Shown here: positions 34,493-42,411 of the stretch, piece by piece
Layout: each line of letters opens with the position of its first letter
Position numbering within the stretch: position 1 is the stretch's first letter
DNA from: Curtobacterium sp. ER1/6
GTDB lineage: Bacteria; Actinomycetota; Actinomycetes; Actinomycetales; Microbacteriaceae
DNA: 64,000 bases
Reading direction: 5' to 3'
Assembly (NCBI RefSeq): GCF_001742745.1
Contig: NZ_MJAK01000004.1
Coordinates: 62,001 to 126,000, forward strand
Notes under the pieces: generated by a model
Database searches by the model: none
The model's input: only the letters and a program-made list of their open reading frames with translations
Told to the model about the DNA's origin: nothing
Program-made: the position numbers and the translations under genes

Positions 34493-35443
34493 ATGACGGA
34501 GACCCGCGGGCGTCAGCTGCTGCCCGGACAGACCAGCCGCGTGCACGTGTACGACGTCGCGTCGCGGACGAGCCGGCTCGTGTTCGAGTCGCGCTCGGTG
34601 CTCGTGGAGGCGCCGAACGTGCGCGCGGACGGCACGCTCGTGCTGAACGGGGACGGAGACCTCTGGCTCCTGACGCCGCCGGCGCCGGGCAGCGGCACCG
34701 TGCTCGACGAGACCGCGCTCGTGCGGGTGCCGATGCCCGGGGTCGACGAGATCAACAACGACCACGTGCTCGACCCCTCGGGGGAGTCCGTCGTGGTGAG
34801 CGCCCGCGACGGCGAGCTGTACCGGGTGCCCCTGCCCGACGGCGGGGCGGCGGACCGCATCACCGACACGGCCGCCGTGCTGCCCGTGGTCCGGAAGTAC
34901 TACCTGCACGGCGTGGCCCCGGACGGTTCGGCGCTCGCCGCGATCGTCGGGGAGCGCACGCCGGAGGGCGTCTGGACGACCGACGTCGCCCTGGTCGAAC
35001 CGGCCTCGGGCGCGACGAGGTTCCTGACGCGCGACGAGCACCCCGACGACGGGTGCGCCGTCGCGGGGGACGTCGTCGTGTTCAACACCGAGCGCTTCAC
35101 CCCGGGGACGGCGCAGCTCGCGTGGCTGCGACCGGGGGCCGGCGACGCCGTCGCGGACACCCTCGTCCAGATCACCGGCGACGATCGGGTGAACTGGTTC
35201 CCGCACGTCTCCCCGGACGGGGCGCACCTGCTCTACCTGTCGTACGAGCCGGGCGTGCAGGGTCATCCGGCCGACCACCGGGTGGAGCTGCGGCTGCTCC
35301 CGGGGTCGCTCGTCCGCGGCGCACGGATCGCCGTCGTGCCGGAGACGCTCGTCTCGCTCGACGGCGGACAGGGCACCGTCAACGTGCCGCCGTGGTCGCC
35401 GGACTCGCGCTGGTTCGCGTACTGCGACTACCCGGTCGCCTGA
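34493..35443 (+). CDS. Cytoplasmic PD40/TolB-like beta-propeller protein
   Basis: This 316-residue protein has no signal peptide. It is built from repeated WD/PD40-like beta blades: VRADGTLVLNGDGDLWLL, LDPSGESVVVSARDGELYRV, FPHVSPDGAHLLYLSY and WSPDSRWFAYCDY. It resembles the propeller of oligogalacturonate lyase-like and TolB-type proteins. The lack of export rules out a periplasmic Tol role. It follows the sugar permeases on the same strand, so it may act on the imported sugar, but the hairpin at 34398-34464 may separate transcripts. Confidence 0.75.
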   Translation: MTETRGRQLLPGQTSRVHVYDVASRTSRLVFESRSVLVEAPNVRADGTLVLNGDGDLWLLTPPAPGSGTVLDETALVRVPMPGVDEINNDHVLDPSGESVVVSARDGELYRVPLPDGGAADRITDTAAVLPVVRKYYLHGVAPDGSALAAIVGERTPEGVWTTDVALVEPASGATRFLTRDEHPDDGCAVAGDVVVFNTERFTPGTAQLAWLRPGAGDAVADTLVQITGDDRVNWFPHVSPDGAHLLYLSYEPGVQGHPADHRVELRLLPGSLVRGARIAVVPETLVSLDGGQGTVNVPPWSPDSRWFAYCDYPVA

Positions 35444-35450
35444 CGCCGAC

Positions 35451-35485
35451 CCCGTCCCGCCCCGTCCCGTCCCGTCCCGTCCCGC
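35451..35485 (+). repeat. Pentanucleotide array, seven CCCGY units
   Basis: Seven tandem copies of CCCGT or CCCGC run from 35451 to 35485, just after the propeller gene. Such an array is prone to slippage. Confidence 0.8.
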
Positions 35486-35488
35486 GAG

Positions 35489-35548
35489 ACGCAACGTCGG
35501 CGCTTGTTCGCAGCGGAACAGCGCTGCGAGGAACCGCCCGGGTTGCGT
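35489..35548. repeat. Nested inverted repeat
   Basis: ACGCAAC (35489-35495) pairs with GTTGCGT (35542-35548), enclosing a second stem GCGCTTGTTC / GAACAGCGC (35500-35509 with 35516-35524). The layout resembles the other composite hairpins, and it lies between convergent genes, so it can serve as a terminator. Confidence 0.6.
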
Positions 35549-35564
35549 TTTGCGGTGGGTGGGG

Positions 35565-36296
35565 TCAGACGGCGTCGCCGTAGGTGCGGCGGAGGTGCTC
35601 GGCGTAGCCGCCGGGGGTGCGGCCGGCGAATCGCCCGCTCGTGACCACCGGCAGCTCGGTCGTCGCACGGACGTCGAGCCCGAGTGCCCGGGCACGCTCC
35701 ACCAGCCGGACGTCCTCGTGCTCCGGGACGGGGTCGAACCCGCCGAGGGCGGCGTCCGCGTCCGCCCGGACGCCGAGGTTGGCGCCGTGCACGTGCCCGA
35801 GGGTGGCCCCCGGCGGGTGCGCCCGACGCCAGCGTTCGAGGACGACCGGGTCCAGGTCGTCCGGATCGGGGACGACCGCGCCGACGAGCACGTGCGCCCC
35901 GGCGAGCATCGCGTCGACCTGCTGCACCAGCCAGTCGCGGTGCACGCGGGAGTCGGCGTCGGTGTGCGCGAACCAGTGGCGGCCGGGGACGACCCCGTCG
36001 GCCAGGAGCCGCGCGTGCGCGGTCCCGAGGGCACGGGCACGGCCGACGCCCACGTGCGCGGAGGTCCGGACGTGCAGGGCACCACCGGACCACGTCGGGT
36101 CGGTCCGGCGGGCGCGGTCGACGACCGTCGCGGTGCCGTCGGTGCAGCCGTCGAGCACGAGCGTCACGCCGACGGCGACGCCCGGGCGGTCGCGCGTGAG
36201 CGACGCGACCGCCGCCGACAGTGCGTCGAGCGACCGGCCGACCGAGTCCTCCTCGTCGTGCACCGGGACCACGACGTCGATGCGGGCGGTGCTCAC
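35565..36296 (-). CDS. Family 2 glycosyltransferase, soluble
   Basis: This 243-residue GT-A fold enzyme shows the family 2 start RIDVVVPVHDEEDSVGRSL, a donor-binding LVLDGCTDGTATVV, the DxD-type motif FAHTDADSRVHRDWL (about residue 100-114) and an acceptor region GGFDPVPEHEDVRLVERARA with the catalytic ED. No transmembrane helix is present, so it is probably cytosolic or peripheral. The GTG at 36296 overlaps the stop of the upstream gene (GTGA), so it is translationally coupled to the deacetylase/methyltransferase. Donor and acceptor are unknown. Confidence 0.88.
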   Translation of the reverse strand: MSTARIDVVVPVHDEEDSVGRSLDALSAAVASLTRDRPGVAVGVTLVLDGCTDGTATVVDRARRTDPTWSGGALHVRTSAHVGVGRARALGTAHARLLADGVVPGRHWFAHTDADSRVHRDWLVQQVDAMLAGAHVLVGAVVPDPDDLDPVVLERWRRAHPPGATLGHVHGANLGVRADADAALGGFDPVPEHEDVRLVERARALGLDVRATTELPVVTSGRFAGRTPGGYAEHLRRTYGDAV

Positions 36297-37642
36297 CGGA
36301 CGAGTCCCTGCGCACGGGCGACCGACACGACCGACGGTCCGGGGAACACGCTGAGCACGAAGTCGTCCTCGACGTGGTGGACGATCGCGGGGCGCGGCCA
36401 CCGGGCGGCGATGCGCGCGTCGACGGTGTCGCCGTCGGTCACCGCCTCGTCGTCGGGGTGCCGCCAGTGGCAGGCGACGAGGACGCCGTCGTCGTCGAGC
36501 GAGTCGAGCACGCGGTCGACGGTCCGGTCGAGGTCGTCCGGCGACAGGTAGTAGCCGACCTCGGAGAGGACCACGAGGTCCCACCGGCCGGACGGCCACT
36601 CGGCGGGGAAGGCGGCCTGCTCGAACCGGGCGGCCGGAGCGCGTCGGCGTGCCTGCTCGATCGCGGCGGCCGCGACGTCGGTGCCGGTCACGCGGTCGGC
36701 CCGCTCGGTCAGGGCCGCCGTGAGGACACCGGTCGCGCAGCCGAGCTCCAGGGCCGAGCGGAACCGCGGACGGGGCAGCGCCGCGAGGGTGACGGCGCGC
36801 TTCCGCTGCTCGTACCAGGAGCCGTCGAAGTCCCACCCCTCGGGCTTCCGGGCGTAGTGCGCGTCGAACGACTCCGCCGACCGGGACCGCAGCGGAGCGA
36901 AGAACCACTCCTCGGCGCGCAGGTGGTGTGCGGCGTGCCGGCTGTCGACGATCGGCTCGTCCCCGGGGGCGTCCGACAGGGGCTCGGTCTGCGACGGGTA
37001 CGCCGCGAGCGCTCGGGCCTTCCGGTCGCGCACGTCGGCGTCGAGCGGCAGCGCGCGAGCCCGGTCCCACGGCGCCACCGGGGCCGCCGGGTCGTCCCAG
37101 TGCCAGGCCCAGACCGGGTAGGCGAGCAGGTCGGCGCCGGGGGTCGCGGCGACGACCTGCTCGGCGACCTCGCCGGCGATGCGGTGGTCACGGTGCCCGT
37201 CGCCCCGCCAGGGGGCCACCACGAGCGTCGGGCGCGGTGCCCCGGCGAGCCGGTGCTCCAGGGCCGTCCGGAGCACGTCGACGTGCTCGCGGAGGCCGCC
37301 GTCCGGCACGTCCAGCTCGGTGGCGCCCGCCGCAGGGTGCAGGGTGCGCAGGGCCGCGCGGAACTCGTGGGACCGTCGCGGCGCGAGCTCCTCGGGCGTG
37401 GTCGTGGGGGAGTCCGGGTGGGAGCGCTCACCGCGGGTGACGAGCAGGACGTGCACCGGGATCCCGGCGTCCGCGGCCACCGCGACGAGGCCGCCGGCGC
37501 CGAGCGTCTCGTCGTCGGGGTGCGGCGCGACGACCACGACCGCGCCGACACCGCGCAGGTCGACGGGCGTCGGGGGGACGGCCGCCAGGAACGCCGTCCA
37601 CGCCGCGGGGTCCGTGCCGGGCTCCCGGTGGTCGAAGCTCAC
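36293..37642 (-). CDS. Bifunctional PIG-L deacetylase / NodS-like SAM-dependent methyltransferase
   Basis: This 449-residue protein fuses two enzymes. Residues about 30-240 are a PIG-L/LmbE zinc N-deacetylase: VVVVAPHPDDETLGAGGL has the AHPDD zinc motif and GDGHRDHRIAG the second histidine motif. Residues about 265-445 are a class I methyltransferase with SAM loop ALELGCATGVLTAAL and VLSEVGYYLSPDDLDRTVDR, which resembles NodS N-methyltransferases of Nod-factor synthesis. Together they could deacetylate an N-acetyl amino sugar and methylate the freed amine. The GTG at 37642 overlaps the upstream stop (GTGA). Confidence 0.88.
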   Translation of the reverse strand: MSFDHREPGTDPAAWTAFLAAVPPTPVDLRGVGAVVVVAPHPDDETLGAGGLVAVAADAGIPVHVLLVTRGERSHPDSPTTTPEELAPRRSHEFRAALRTLHPAAGATELDVPDGGLREHVDVLRTALEHRLAGAPRPTLVVAPWRGDGHRDHRIAGEVAEQVVAATPGADLLAYPVWAWHWDDPAAPVAPWDRARALPLDADVRDRKARALAAYPSQTEPLSDAPGDEPIVDSRHAAHHLRAEEWFFAPLRSRSAESFDAHYARKPEGWDFDGSWYEQRKRAVTLAALPRPRFRSALELGCATGVLTAALTERADRVTGTDVAAAAIEQARRRAPAARFEQAAFPAEWPSGRWDLVVLSEVGYYLSPDDLDRTVDRVLDSLDDDGVLVACHWRHPDDEAVTDGDTVDARIAARWPRPAIVHHVEDDFVLSVFPGPSVVSVARAQGLVR

Positions 37643-38676
37643 CACGCGACACCGCCGCGCTCGAGGACGATCCGGCCGACCCGGGCGGTGTCCCGGGCCC
37701 CGTGGTCCTGCAGCACGTAGAGCCCGAGGTCGGCGACGCGGGCGGCGACCTCGGCGTCCCGGGTCAGCGGTGTCGGTCCGACGGTGGACACGACACGCTG
37801 CAGCACGGCGTCGACCGCGCGGCGCACCCGGGAGCGGGTGACCTGCGCCAGGAGCGACCAGTCGGGGTCGGTGTCCGCACCGGGTACGGTGCCGTCGATG
37901 CGGGCCGCCGCCGTCGCGAGGGCGTCCTCCGCGTCGGCGAGGTCGAGGACGGTGGCGCCGAGGGCCTCCTGCAGCAGCTCGGACGCCGGACGGGCCGCGG
38001 CGGTCGAGCGCAGCAGCCGGGCCAGGCCCACCGCACCGCCCCACCAGCAGGCGGCGACGCCGATCCCGCCCCAGGCGAAGCCCGGTCGGGTGAGGTACCA
38101 CCCCGGGTCGCCGACCGGCTCCGCGGCGACACCGTCGAGCTCGACCGGTCCGCTCGGCACGTCGGGCATCCCGCGCGCGACCCACGACTCGTCGTGCACC
38201 GTGACGCCCGGCTGCCGGAGGTCGACCGCGAACAGCTGCCGCTCGTCGCCGACGTGCGCGGTGACGAGGGCGTGGGACAGCGTCGAGGCGAGCGAGCACC
38301 ACGGCTTGACCCCGTGCAGCCGCACCCCGCCCGAGGAGTCCCTCGTCGCCTCGAGTCGCAGGCCGGGGGCCTCGGCGGCGAACACGCCCCACGTCGAGTC
38401 GTCGGGCACGGCGACCCCGGCCTGGGCGAGGATCCCGAGCGCGTCGAGGTGCGGCTCGACGGTGCGGGCCGTCGCGACGTCCGCTGCGGCGACCGCCGCC
38501 AGCGTGGCGAGGACGGCGCCGGCGGTGCCGGCGGTCAGGAGCGGGGTGGTGGACGCGAGGGTCCGCGCGACGGTGAGCCGCTCGGTCGGGGTCGCACCGG
38601 GCCTCCCGGCCGACGCCTCGACGTCCGCGGTCCGGACCGCCGCAGCGGACGGTGGCCAGGCGGGGGAACGCAGCAT
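37639..38676 (-). CDS. Acyl-CoA dehydrogenase-like protein
   Basis: This 345-residue protein has the all-alpha/beta layout of acyl-CoA dehydrogenases but is short for the family (about 380). The middle beta domain is recognisable in VRLHGVKPWCSLASTLSHALVTA and VTVHDESWVARGMPDVPSGPVELDG. The C-terminal helical bundle follows, ending LQDHGARDTARVGRIVLERGG. I cannot point to the usual catalytic glutamate, so it may use a different acceptor or be non-canonical. It is the first gene of a three-gene operon with GTGA overlaps. The ATG at 38676 has no competing start. Confidence 0.75.
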   Translation of the reverse strand: MLRSPAWPPSAAAVRTADVEASAGRPGATPTERLTVARTLASTTPLLTAGTAGAVLATLAAVAAADVATARTVEPHLDALGILAQAGVAVPDDSTWGVFAAEAPGLRLEATRDSSGGVRLHGVKPWCSLASTLSHALVTAHVGDERQLFAVDLRQPGVTVHDESWVARGMPDVPSGPVELDGVAAEPVGDPGWYLTRPGFAWGGIGVAACWWGGAVGLARLLRSTAAARPASELLQEALGATVLDLADAEDALATAAARIDGTVPGADTDPDWSLLAQVTRSRVRRAVDAVLQRVVSTVGPTPLTRDAEVAARVADLGLYVLQDHGARDTARVGRIVLERGGVAW

Positions 38677-38792
38677 GACCCCGACGCTACGGGGTGCAGG
38701 CCGAGGGAGTGCCCGTCAGCCGAGACCTGATCCACAGAGCGCACAGGGGTGGAGCACAGAAGGCTCATAGGAACGTCTCGATACTCGAAGAC

Positions 38793-39533
38793 GTGACCAT
38801 CTCCCAGCCCGCCGCAGCCCCACGTCTCACGCGCGTCGACGGCACGCCGTTGCGCATCCTCGTCGTCGACGACGAGGCCAGCCTCACGGACCTGCTCTCG
38901 ATGGCGCTCCGGTACGAGGGGTGGGACGTGAAGAGCGCGAACGGTGGGCAGGACGCCCTCGCCACCGCGCGCGAGTGGAAGCCCGACGCGATGGTGCTCG
39001 ACGTGATGATGCCGGACCTCGACGGACTCCAGGTCCTCAGCAGGCTCCGACAGGCCGACGACGACACCCCGGTGCTCTTCCTCACCGCGAAGGACTCCGT
39101 CGAGGACCGCGTCACGGGCCTGACGGCGGGCGGCGACGACTACGTCACGAAGCCGTTCTCGCTCGAGGAGGTCGTGGCACGGCTCCGTGGGCTCATCCGC
39201 CGCTCGCAGATCTCGGTGTCGGAGGCCGGCGACTCCCGCATCGTGGTCGGCGACCTCGTGCTCGACGAGGAGTCGTACGAGGTCTCCCGCGCCGGGAGGC
39301 CCGTCGAGCTGACCGCGACCGAGTTCGAGCTCCTGCGCTTCCTCATGCGGAACCCGCGACGGGTGCTGAGCAAGGCGCAGATCCTCGACCGCGTGTGGTC
39401 CTACGACTTCGGCGGCAAGTCCAGCGTCGTCGAGATCTACATCTCCTACCTGCGCAAGAAGATCGACGCCGGCGAGACCCCGATGATCCACACGGTGCGG
39501 GGCGTCGGGTACGTCATCAAGCCGACGTCCTGA
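38793..39533 (+). CDS. OmpR-family response regulator
   Basis: This 246-residue protein has a receiver domain (LRILVVDDEASLTDLL; phospho-accepting Asp in MVLDVMMPDLDG; LFLTAKDS; the Lys in DYVTKPFSLEEV) and a C-terminal winged helix (LTATEFELLRFLMRNPRRVLSKAQILDRVW, VVEIYISYLRKKID, IHTVRGVGYVIK). This is the MprA/TcrA-like actinobacterial group. The GTG at 38793 follows GAAGA and is 11 bp upstream-coupled to its kinase. Its target genes are unknown. Confidence 0.93.
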   Translation: MTISQPAAAPRLTRVDGTPLRILVVDDEASLTDLLSMALRYEGWDVKSANGGQDALATAREWKPDAMVLDVMMPDLDGLQVLSRLRQADDDTPVLFLTAKDSVEDRVTGLTAGGDDYVTKPFSLEEVVARLRGLIRRSQISVSEAGDSRIVVGDLVLDEESYEVSRAGRPVELTATEFELLRFLMRNPRRVLSKAQILDRVWSYDFGGKSSVVEIYISYLRKKIDAGETPMIHTVRGVGYVIKPTS

Positions 39534-39544
39534 GGGGCGGCGAC

Positions 39545-41005
39545 GTGACCCTCCGTCGACGGCTCGTCCTGAGCACGGTGGCGCTGGTCGTCGCCGTGAG
39601 CGCGGTGATCGGTGCCGGGAGCATCATCGCGCTGTTCTCCATCCAGCGGTCGGCGATCGACCAGCAGCTGCAGTACGCCACGAGCCGGGCGCAGAAGTCC
39701 CTGCAGGACCAGGGCCCGAACGGCCCGAGCCTCGAGATCGGGCGGCCCTCCGGACAGGCCGCGGGCACCCTGACCGTCTACTTCCTGAACGGCAACGCGG
39801 CGGTCGGCAGCGTGCTCGACAACGCCGGCGACGTGGACCGGATCTCGAGCGCCGCCGCCCGGCCGCTCGGCGAGGTGACGGTCGACGGTGCGGCGCACAC
39901 GGTCGACCTCGGCAGCGAGCTCGGCCGCTACCGCGTCACGGCCGCCCCGGTCGGACCCGCCGTGCTCGTCGTCGGCCTGCCGATGGCGCCCGTGTACGAG
40001 AGCGTCTGGAAGCTCCTCGGCGTCGTGCTCGTCGTCACCGCCGTCGCCCTGCTCGCCGCGTCGGCGGTGGCCGCGGCCGCGGTCCGTCGTTCCCTCCGGC
40101 CGCTCGACCGCGTCGCCGAGACCGCGTCGGCCGTCGCGCGGATGCCGCTGGAGCGCAGCGAGACCCTCGACGGCGTGCGCGTCCCCGACACCGATCCCCG
40201 GACCGAGGTCGGCCGCGTCGGCACCGCGTTCAACCGGATGCTCGGGCACATCGCCGGGGCGATGCAGGCGCGTGAGCGCTCCGAACAGCAGGTCCGGCAG
40301 TTCGTCGCGGACGCCTCGCACGAGCTGCGCACCCCGCTCGCGTCGGTCCGCGGGTACGCCGAGCTCACCCGCCGGATGGGGGCCGACCTGCCGCCGGACG
40401 TCGTGTACGCCATGAGCCGGATCGAGTCCGAGTCGGTCCGGATGACGAGCATGGTCGAGGACCTGCTGCTCCTCGCGCGGCTGGACGAGGGCCGCGAGGT
40501 CCAGTTCGCCGAGGTCGACCTGACCGGCCTGGTCCTCGACGCGGTGAACGACGCGCACGCCGCGTCGCCCGACCACGTCATCGCGCTCGACGTGCCGTCC
40601 GAGCCCGTCGTCGTGCCCGGGGACGCCGCCCGGTTGCACCAGGTGGTCGTGAACCTCGTGACGAACGCCCGGACGCACACCCCGGAGGGCACCCGGATCA
40701 CCGTGGGCATCCACCGGGTCGCGGACGGGGTCGACCTGACCGTCCGCGACGACGGGCAGGGGATCGACCCGGAGTTCCTGCCGAAGCTCTTCGAGCGGTT
40801 CGCCCGGGCGGACAGCTCGCGGTCGCGGAGCGCGGGCTCGACCGGGCTCGGCCTGGCCATCGTGGACGCGGTCGTGCAGGCGCACGGCGGTCGGGTCGCG
40901 GTGGCGAGCGTGCCGGGGGACACCGTGTTCACGGTGCACCTGCCGGCCACACGGCCGGCGGTGGCGACCGCCGACGGCTCGGCGAAGGCGGTCCCGACCG
41001 CGTGA
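39545..41005 (+). CDS. HAMP-domain sensor histidine kinase
   Basis: This 486-residue kinase has an N-terminal transmembrane helix (about 9-30), an extracytoplasmic sensor of about 120 residues, and a second helix near 155-180. A HAMP domain ending AGAMQARERSEQQ, the phospho-acceptor H-box FVADASHELRTPLASVRGY, an N-box VVNLVTNARTHTPEG, and G boxes VRDDGQGI and GSTGLGLAIV follow. It is the partner of the response regulator 11 bp upstream. A GGACGGGAGGC terminator follows immediately. Confidence 0.93.
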   Translation: MTLRRRLVLSTVALVVAVSAVIGAGSIIALFSIQRSAIDQQLQYATSRAQKSLQDQGPNGPSLEIGRPSGQAAGTLTVYFLNGNAAVGSVLDNAGDVDRISSAAARPLGEVTVDGAAHTVDLGSELGRYRVTAAPVGPAVLVVGLPMAPVYESVWKLLGVVLVVTAVALLAASAVAAAAVRRSLRPLDRVAETASAVARMPLERSETLDGVRVPDTDPRTEVGRVGTAFNRMLGHIAGAMQARERSEQQVRQFVADASHELRTPLASVRGYAELTRRMGADLPPDVVYAMSRIESESVRMTSMVEDLLLLARLDEGREVQFAEVDLTGLVLDAVNDAHAASPDHVIALDVPSEPVVVPGDAARLHQVVVNLVTNARTHTPEGTRITVGIHRVADGVDLTVRDDGQGIDPEFLPKLFERFARADSSRSRSAGSTGLGLAIVDAVVQAHGGRVAVASVPGDTVFTVHLPATRPAVATADGSAKAVPTA

Positions 41006-41049
41006 CGGACGGGAGGCGCGGGGCGGGCCCGCACCGTGCCTCCCGTCCG
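41006..41049 (+). terminator. GGACGGGAGGC-type terminator after the two-component system
   Basis: CGGACGGGAGGC (41006-41017) pairs perfectly with GCCTCCCGTCCG (41038-41049). It starts on the base after the kinase stop codon. Same core as the terminators at 703-754 and 49662-49712. Confidence 0.8.
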
Positions 41050-41053
41050 ACGG

Positions 41054-41083
41054 TTGGTCGCGGTCCGGATCCTGTGGTACCTT
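41054..41083 (+). promoter_or_regulatory. Promoter of rplJ-rplL
   Basis: TTGGTC (41054-41059) and TACCTT (41078-41083) are 18 bp apart. They start 5 bp after the terminator of the previous operon and give a leader of about 205 nt. Confidence 0.6.
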
Positions 41084-41089
41084 CTTCGA

Positions 41090-41296
41090 AGCCAAAGACC
41101 GCCGGTCGTCTGTGCGCTTGCGCGCAGACCGAAGGTCCTCACTCGTGGGGAGTCCAGCGCAGGTGTTCAGAACCACTCCTCCCGTTCGCGGGGGAGCAGC
41201 TCCGAGCCTCTGCGCCGGAGCTTTTTTCGTGTGTGGACTGTGCTCGTCACAGTCATCGACCTGGGGCTAGCCGGCAAGAAACCCCCAAGGAGAACC
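41090..41296 (+). ncRNA. Ribosomal protein L10 leader
   Basis: About 207 bp with no gene precede rplJ. Complementary runs GTCTGTGCGC / GCGCGCAGAC form a stem near 41109-41130, and downstream elements end in the attenuator hairpin at 41198-41227. This is the position and form of the L10 leader, where L10(L12)4 binds its own mRNA to lower its synthesis. The assignment to that RNA family is by position and layout. Confidence 0.7.
41198..41227 (+). terminator. Attenuator in the rplJ leader
   Basis: AGCTCCG (41198-41204) pairs with CGGAGCT (41216-41222), followed by a run of six T. It is one of very few U-tract terminators in this high-GC window and lies 70 bp before the rplJ start, so it should attenuate the operon. 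Confidence 0.75.
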
Positions 41297-41812
41297 ATGG
41301 CGAACAAGGAAGCTGCGGTCGCCGAGCTCACGGATGCATTCCAGAGCTCGAACGCCGTCCTGCTCACCGAGTACCGCGGTCTCACGGTCGCGCAGCTCAA
41401 GGAGCTCCGCAACTCGATCCGTGAGCACGCCACGTACGCCGTGGTGAAGAACACGCTGACCAAGATCGCGGCGAACAACGCCGGCATCTCGTCGTTCGAC
41501 GACGAGCTCGCCGGTCCGTCCGCTCTCGCCTTCGTCCACGGTGACACCGTCGCCGTCGCGAAGTCGCTGCGTGCATTCGCCAAGGCGAACCCCCAGCTCG
41601 TGGTGAAGGGCGGTTACTTCGACGGTAACCCGCTCACCGCGACCGAGGTGGACAAGCTCGCCGACCTCGAGTCCCGTGAAGTCCTGCTCGGCAAGCTCGC
41701 CGGCGCCTTCAAGGCCTCGCTGTTCGGTGCTGCGTACCTGTTCCAGGCACCCCTCTCGCAGGCCGTCCGCACCGTGGACGCCCTCCGCGAGAAGCAGGAG
41801 TCCGCGGCCTGA
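41297..41812 (+). CDS. rplJ: 50S ribosomal protein L10
   Basis: This 171-residue protein matches L10: [55 protein letters not shown] and the C-terminal helix that binds L7/L12 dimers ([16 protein letters not shown]). The ATG at 41297 follows AAGGAG. It is 51 bp upstream of rplL in the conserved order. Confidence 0.98.
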   Translation: MANKEAAVAELTDAFQSSNAVLLTEYRGLTVAQLKELRNSIREHATYAVVKNTLTKIAANNAGISSFDDELAGPSALAFVHGDTVAVAKSLRAFAKANPQLVVKGGYFDGNPLTATEVDKLADLESREVLLGKLAGAFKASLFGAAYLFQAPLSQAVRTVDALREKQESAA

Positions 41813-41863
41813 CCAGGCACGCGTTCATCAACCACACGTTCTAGCTAGTAGTAGGAGAAAATC

Positions 41864-42247
41864 ATGGCGAAGCTTTCGCAGGACGAGCTCATCGAGGCCT
41901 TCAAGGAGCTCACGCTCATCGAGCTCTCGGACTTCGTGAAGAAGTTCGAGGAGGTCTTCGAGGTCACCGCTGCTGCCCCCGTCGCGGTCGCCGCGGCCGG
42001 TGGCGCTGCTGCCCCCGCCGAGGAGGTCGAGGAGAAGACCGAGTTCGACGTCGTGCTCAAGTCGGCCGGTGACAAGAAGATCCAGGTCATCAAGGAGGTC
42101 CGTGGCCTCACGTCGCTCGGCCTCGGCGAGGCCAAGGCGCTCGTGGAGACCCCCGACGCCAAGGTGCTCGAGGGTGTCAACAAGGAGACCGCTGACAAGG
42201 CCAAGGAGTCCCTCGAGGCTGCTGGCGCCACGGTCGAGCTCGCGTAG
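41864..42247 (+). CDS. rplL: 50S ribosomal protein L7/L12
   Basis: This 127-residue protein has the N-terminal dimerisation domain ([20 protein letters not shown]), an Ala-rich hinge and the factor-binding C-terminal domain ([39 protein letters not shown]). TAGGAG precedes the ATG. A strong terminator follows 16 bp after the stop. Confidence 0.98.
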   Translation: MAKLSQDELIEAFKELTLIELSDFVKKFEEVFEVTAAAPVAVAAAGGAAAPAEEVEEKTEFDVVLKSAGDKKIQVIKEVRGLTSLGLGEAKALVETPDAKVLEGVNKETADKAKESLEAAGATVELA

Positions 42248-42263
42248 TTCGTTCCTCACGGTC

Positions 42264-42299
42264 ACGAAGGCCGCTGCCCCTCGGGGCGGCGGCCTTCGT
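42264..42299 (+). terminator. Terminator of rplJ-rplL
   Basis: ACGAAGGCCGC (42264-42274) pairs with GCGGCCTTCGT (42289-42299). The inner GCCCC-TC-GGGGC continues the stem through a G:U pair, giving about 17 pairs. Confidence 0.85.
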
Positions 42300-42324
42300 C
42301 GTGTGCGGGGCGGGGCGGGCGTTG

Positions 42325-42396
42325 CGCGAGACTCGGGCTGAGCGACACTTCTCGGTCGAATCGGCACGAGAGGCGTCGCTGAGCGCGATTCTCGGG
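42325..42396. repeat. Composite hairpin repeat, downstream copy
   Basis: The left arm starts GCGAGACTCGGGCTGAGCGA and the right arm (42375-42395) is its inverted partner with a few mismatches. Between them CTCG and CGAG form an inner stem around a 12-nt loop. It matches 43437-43506 in sequence and plan. Confidence 0.75.
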
Positions 42397-42411
42397 ACTC
42401 GTGGCGGGCTG

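Noticed and set aside
33476..36085. Minus-strand open frame of 869 codons under the permease and propeller genes
   Set aside because: Composition and overlap show it is the shadow of the plus-strand genes.
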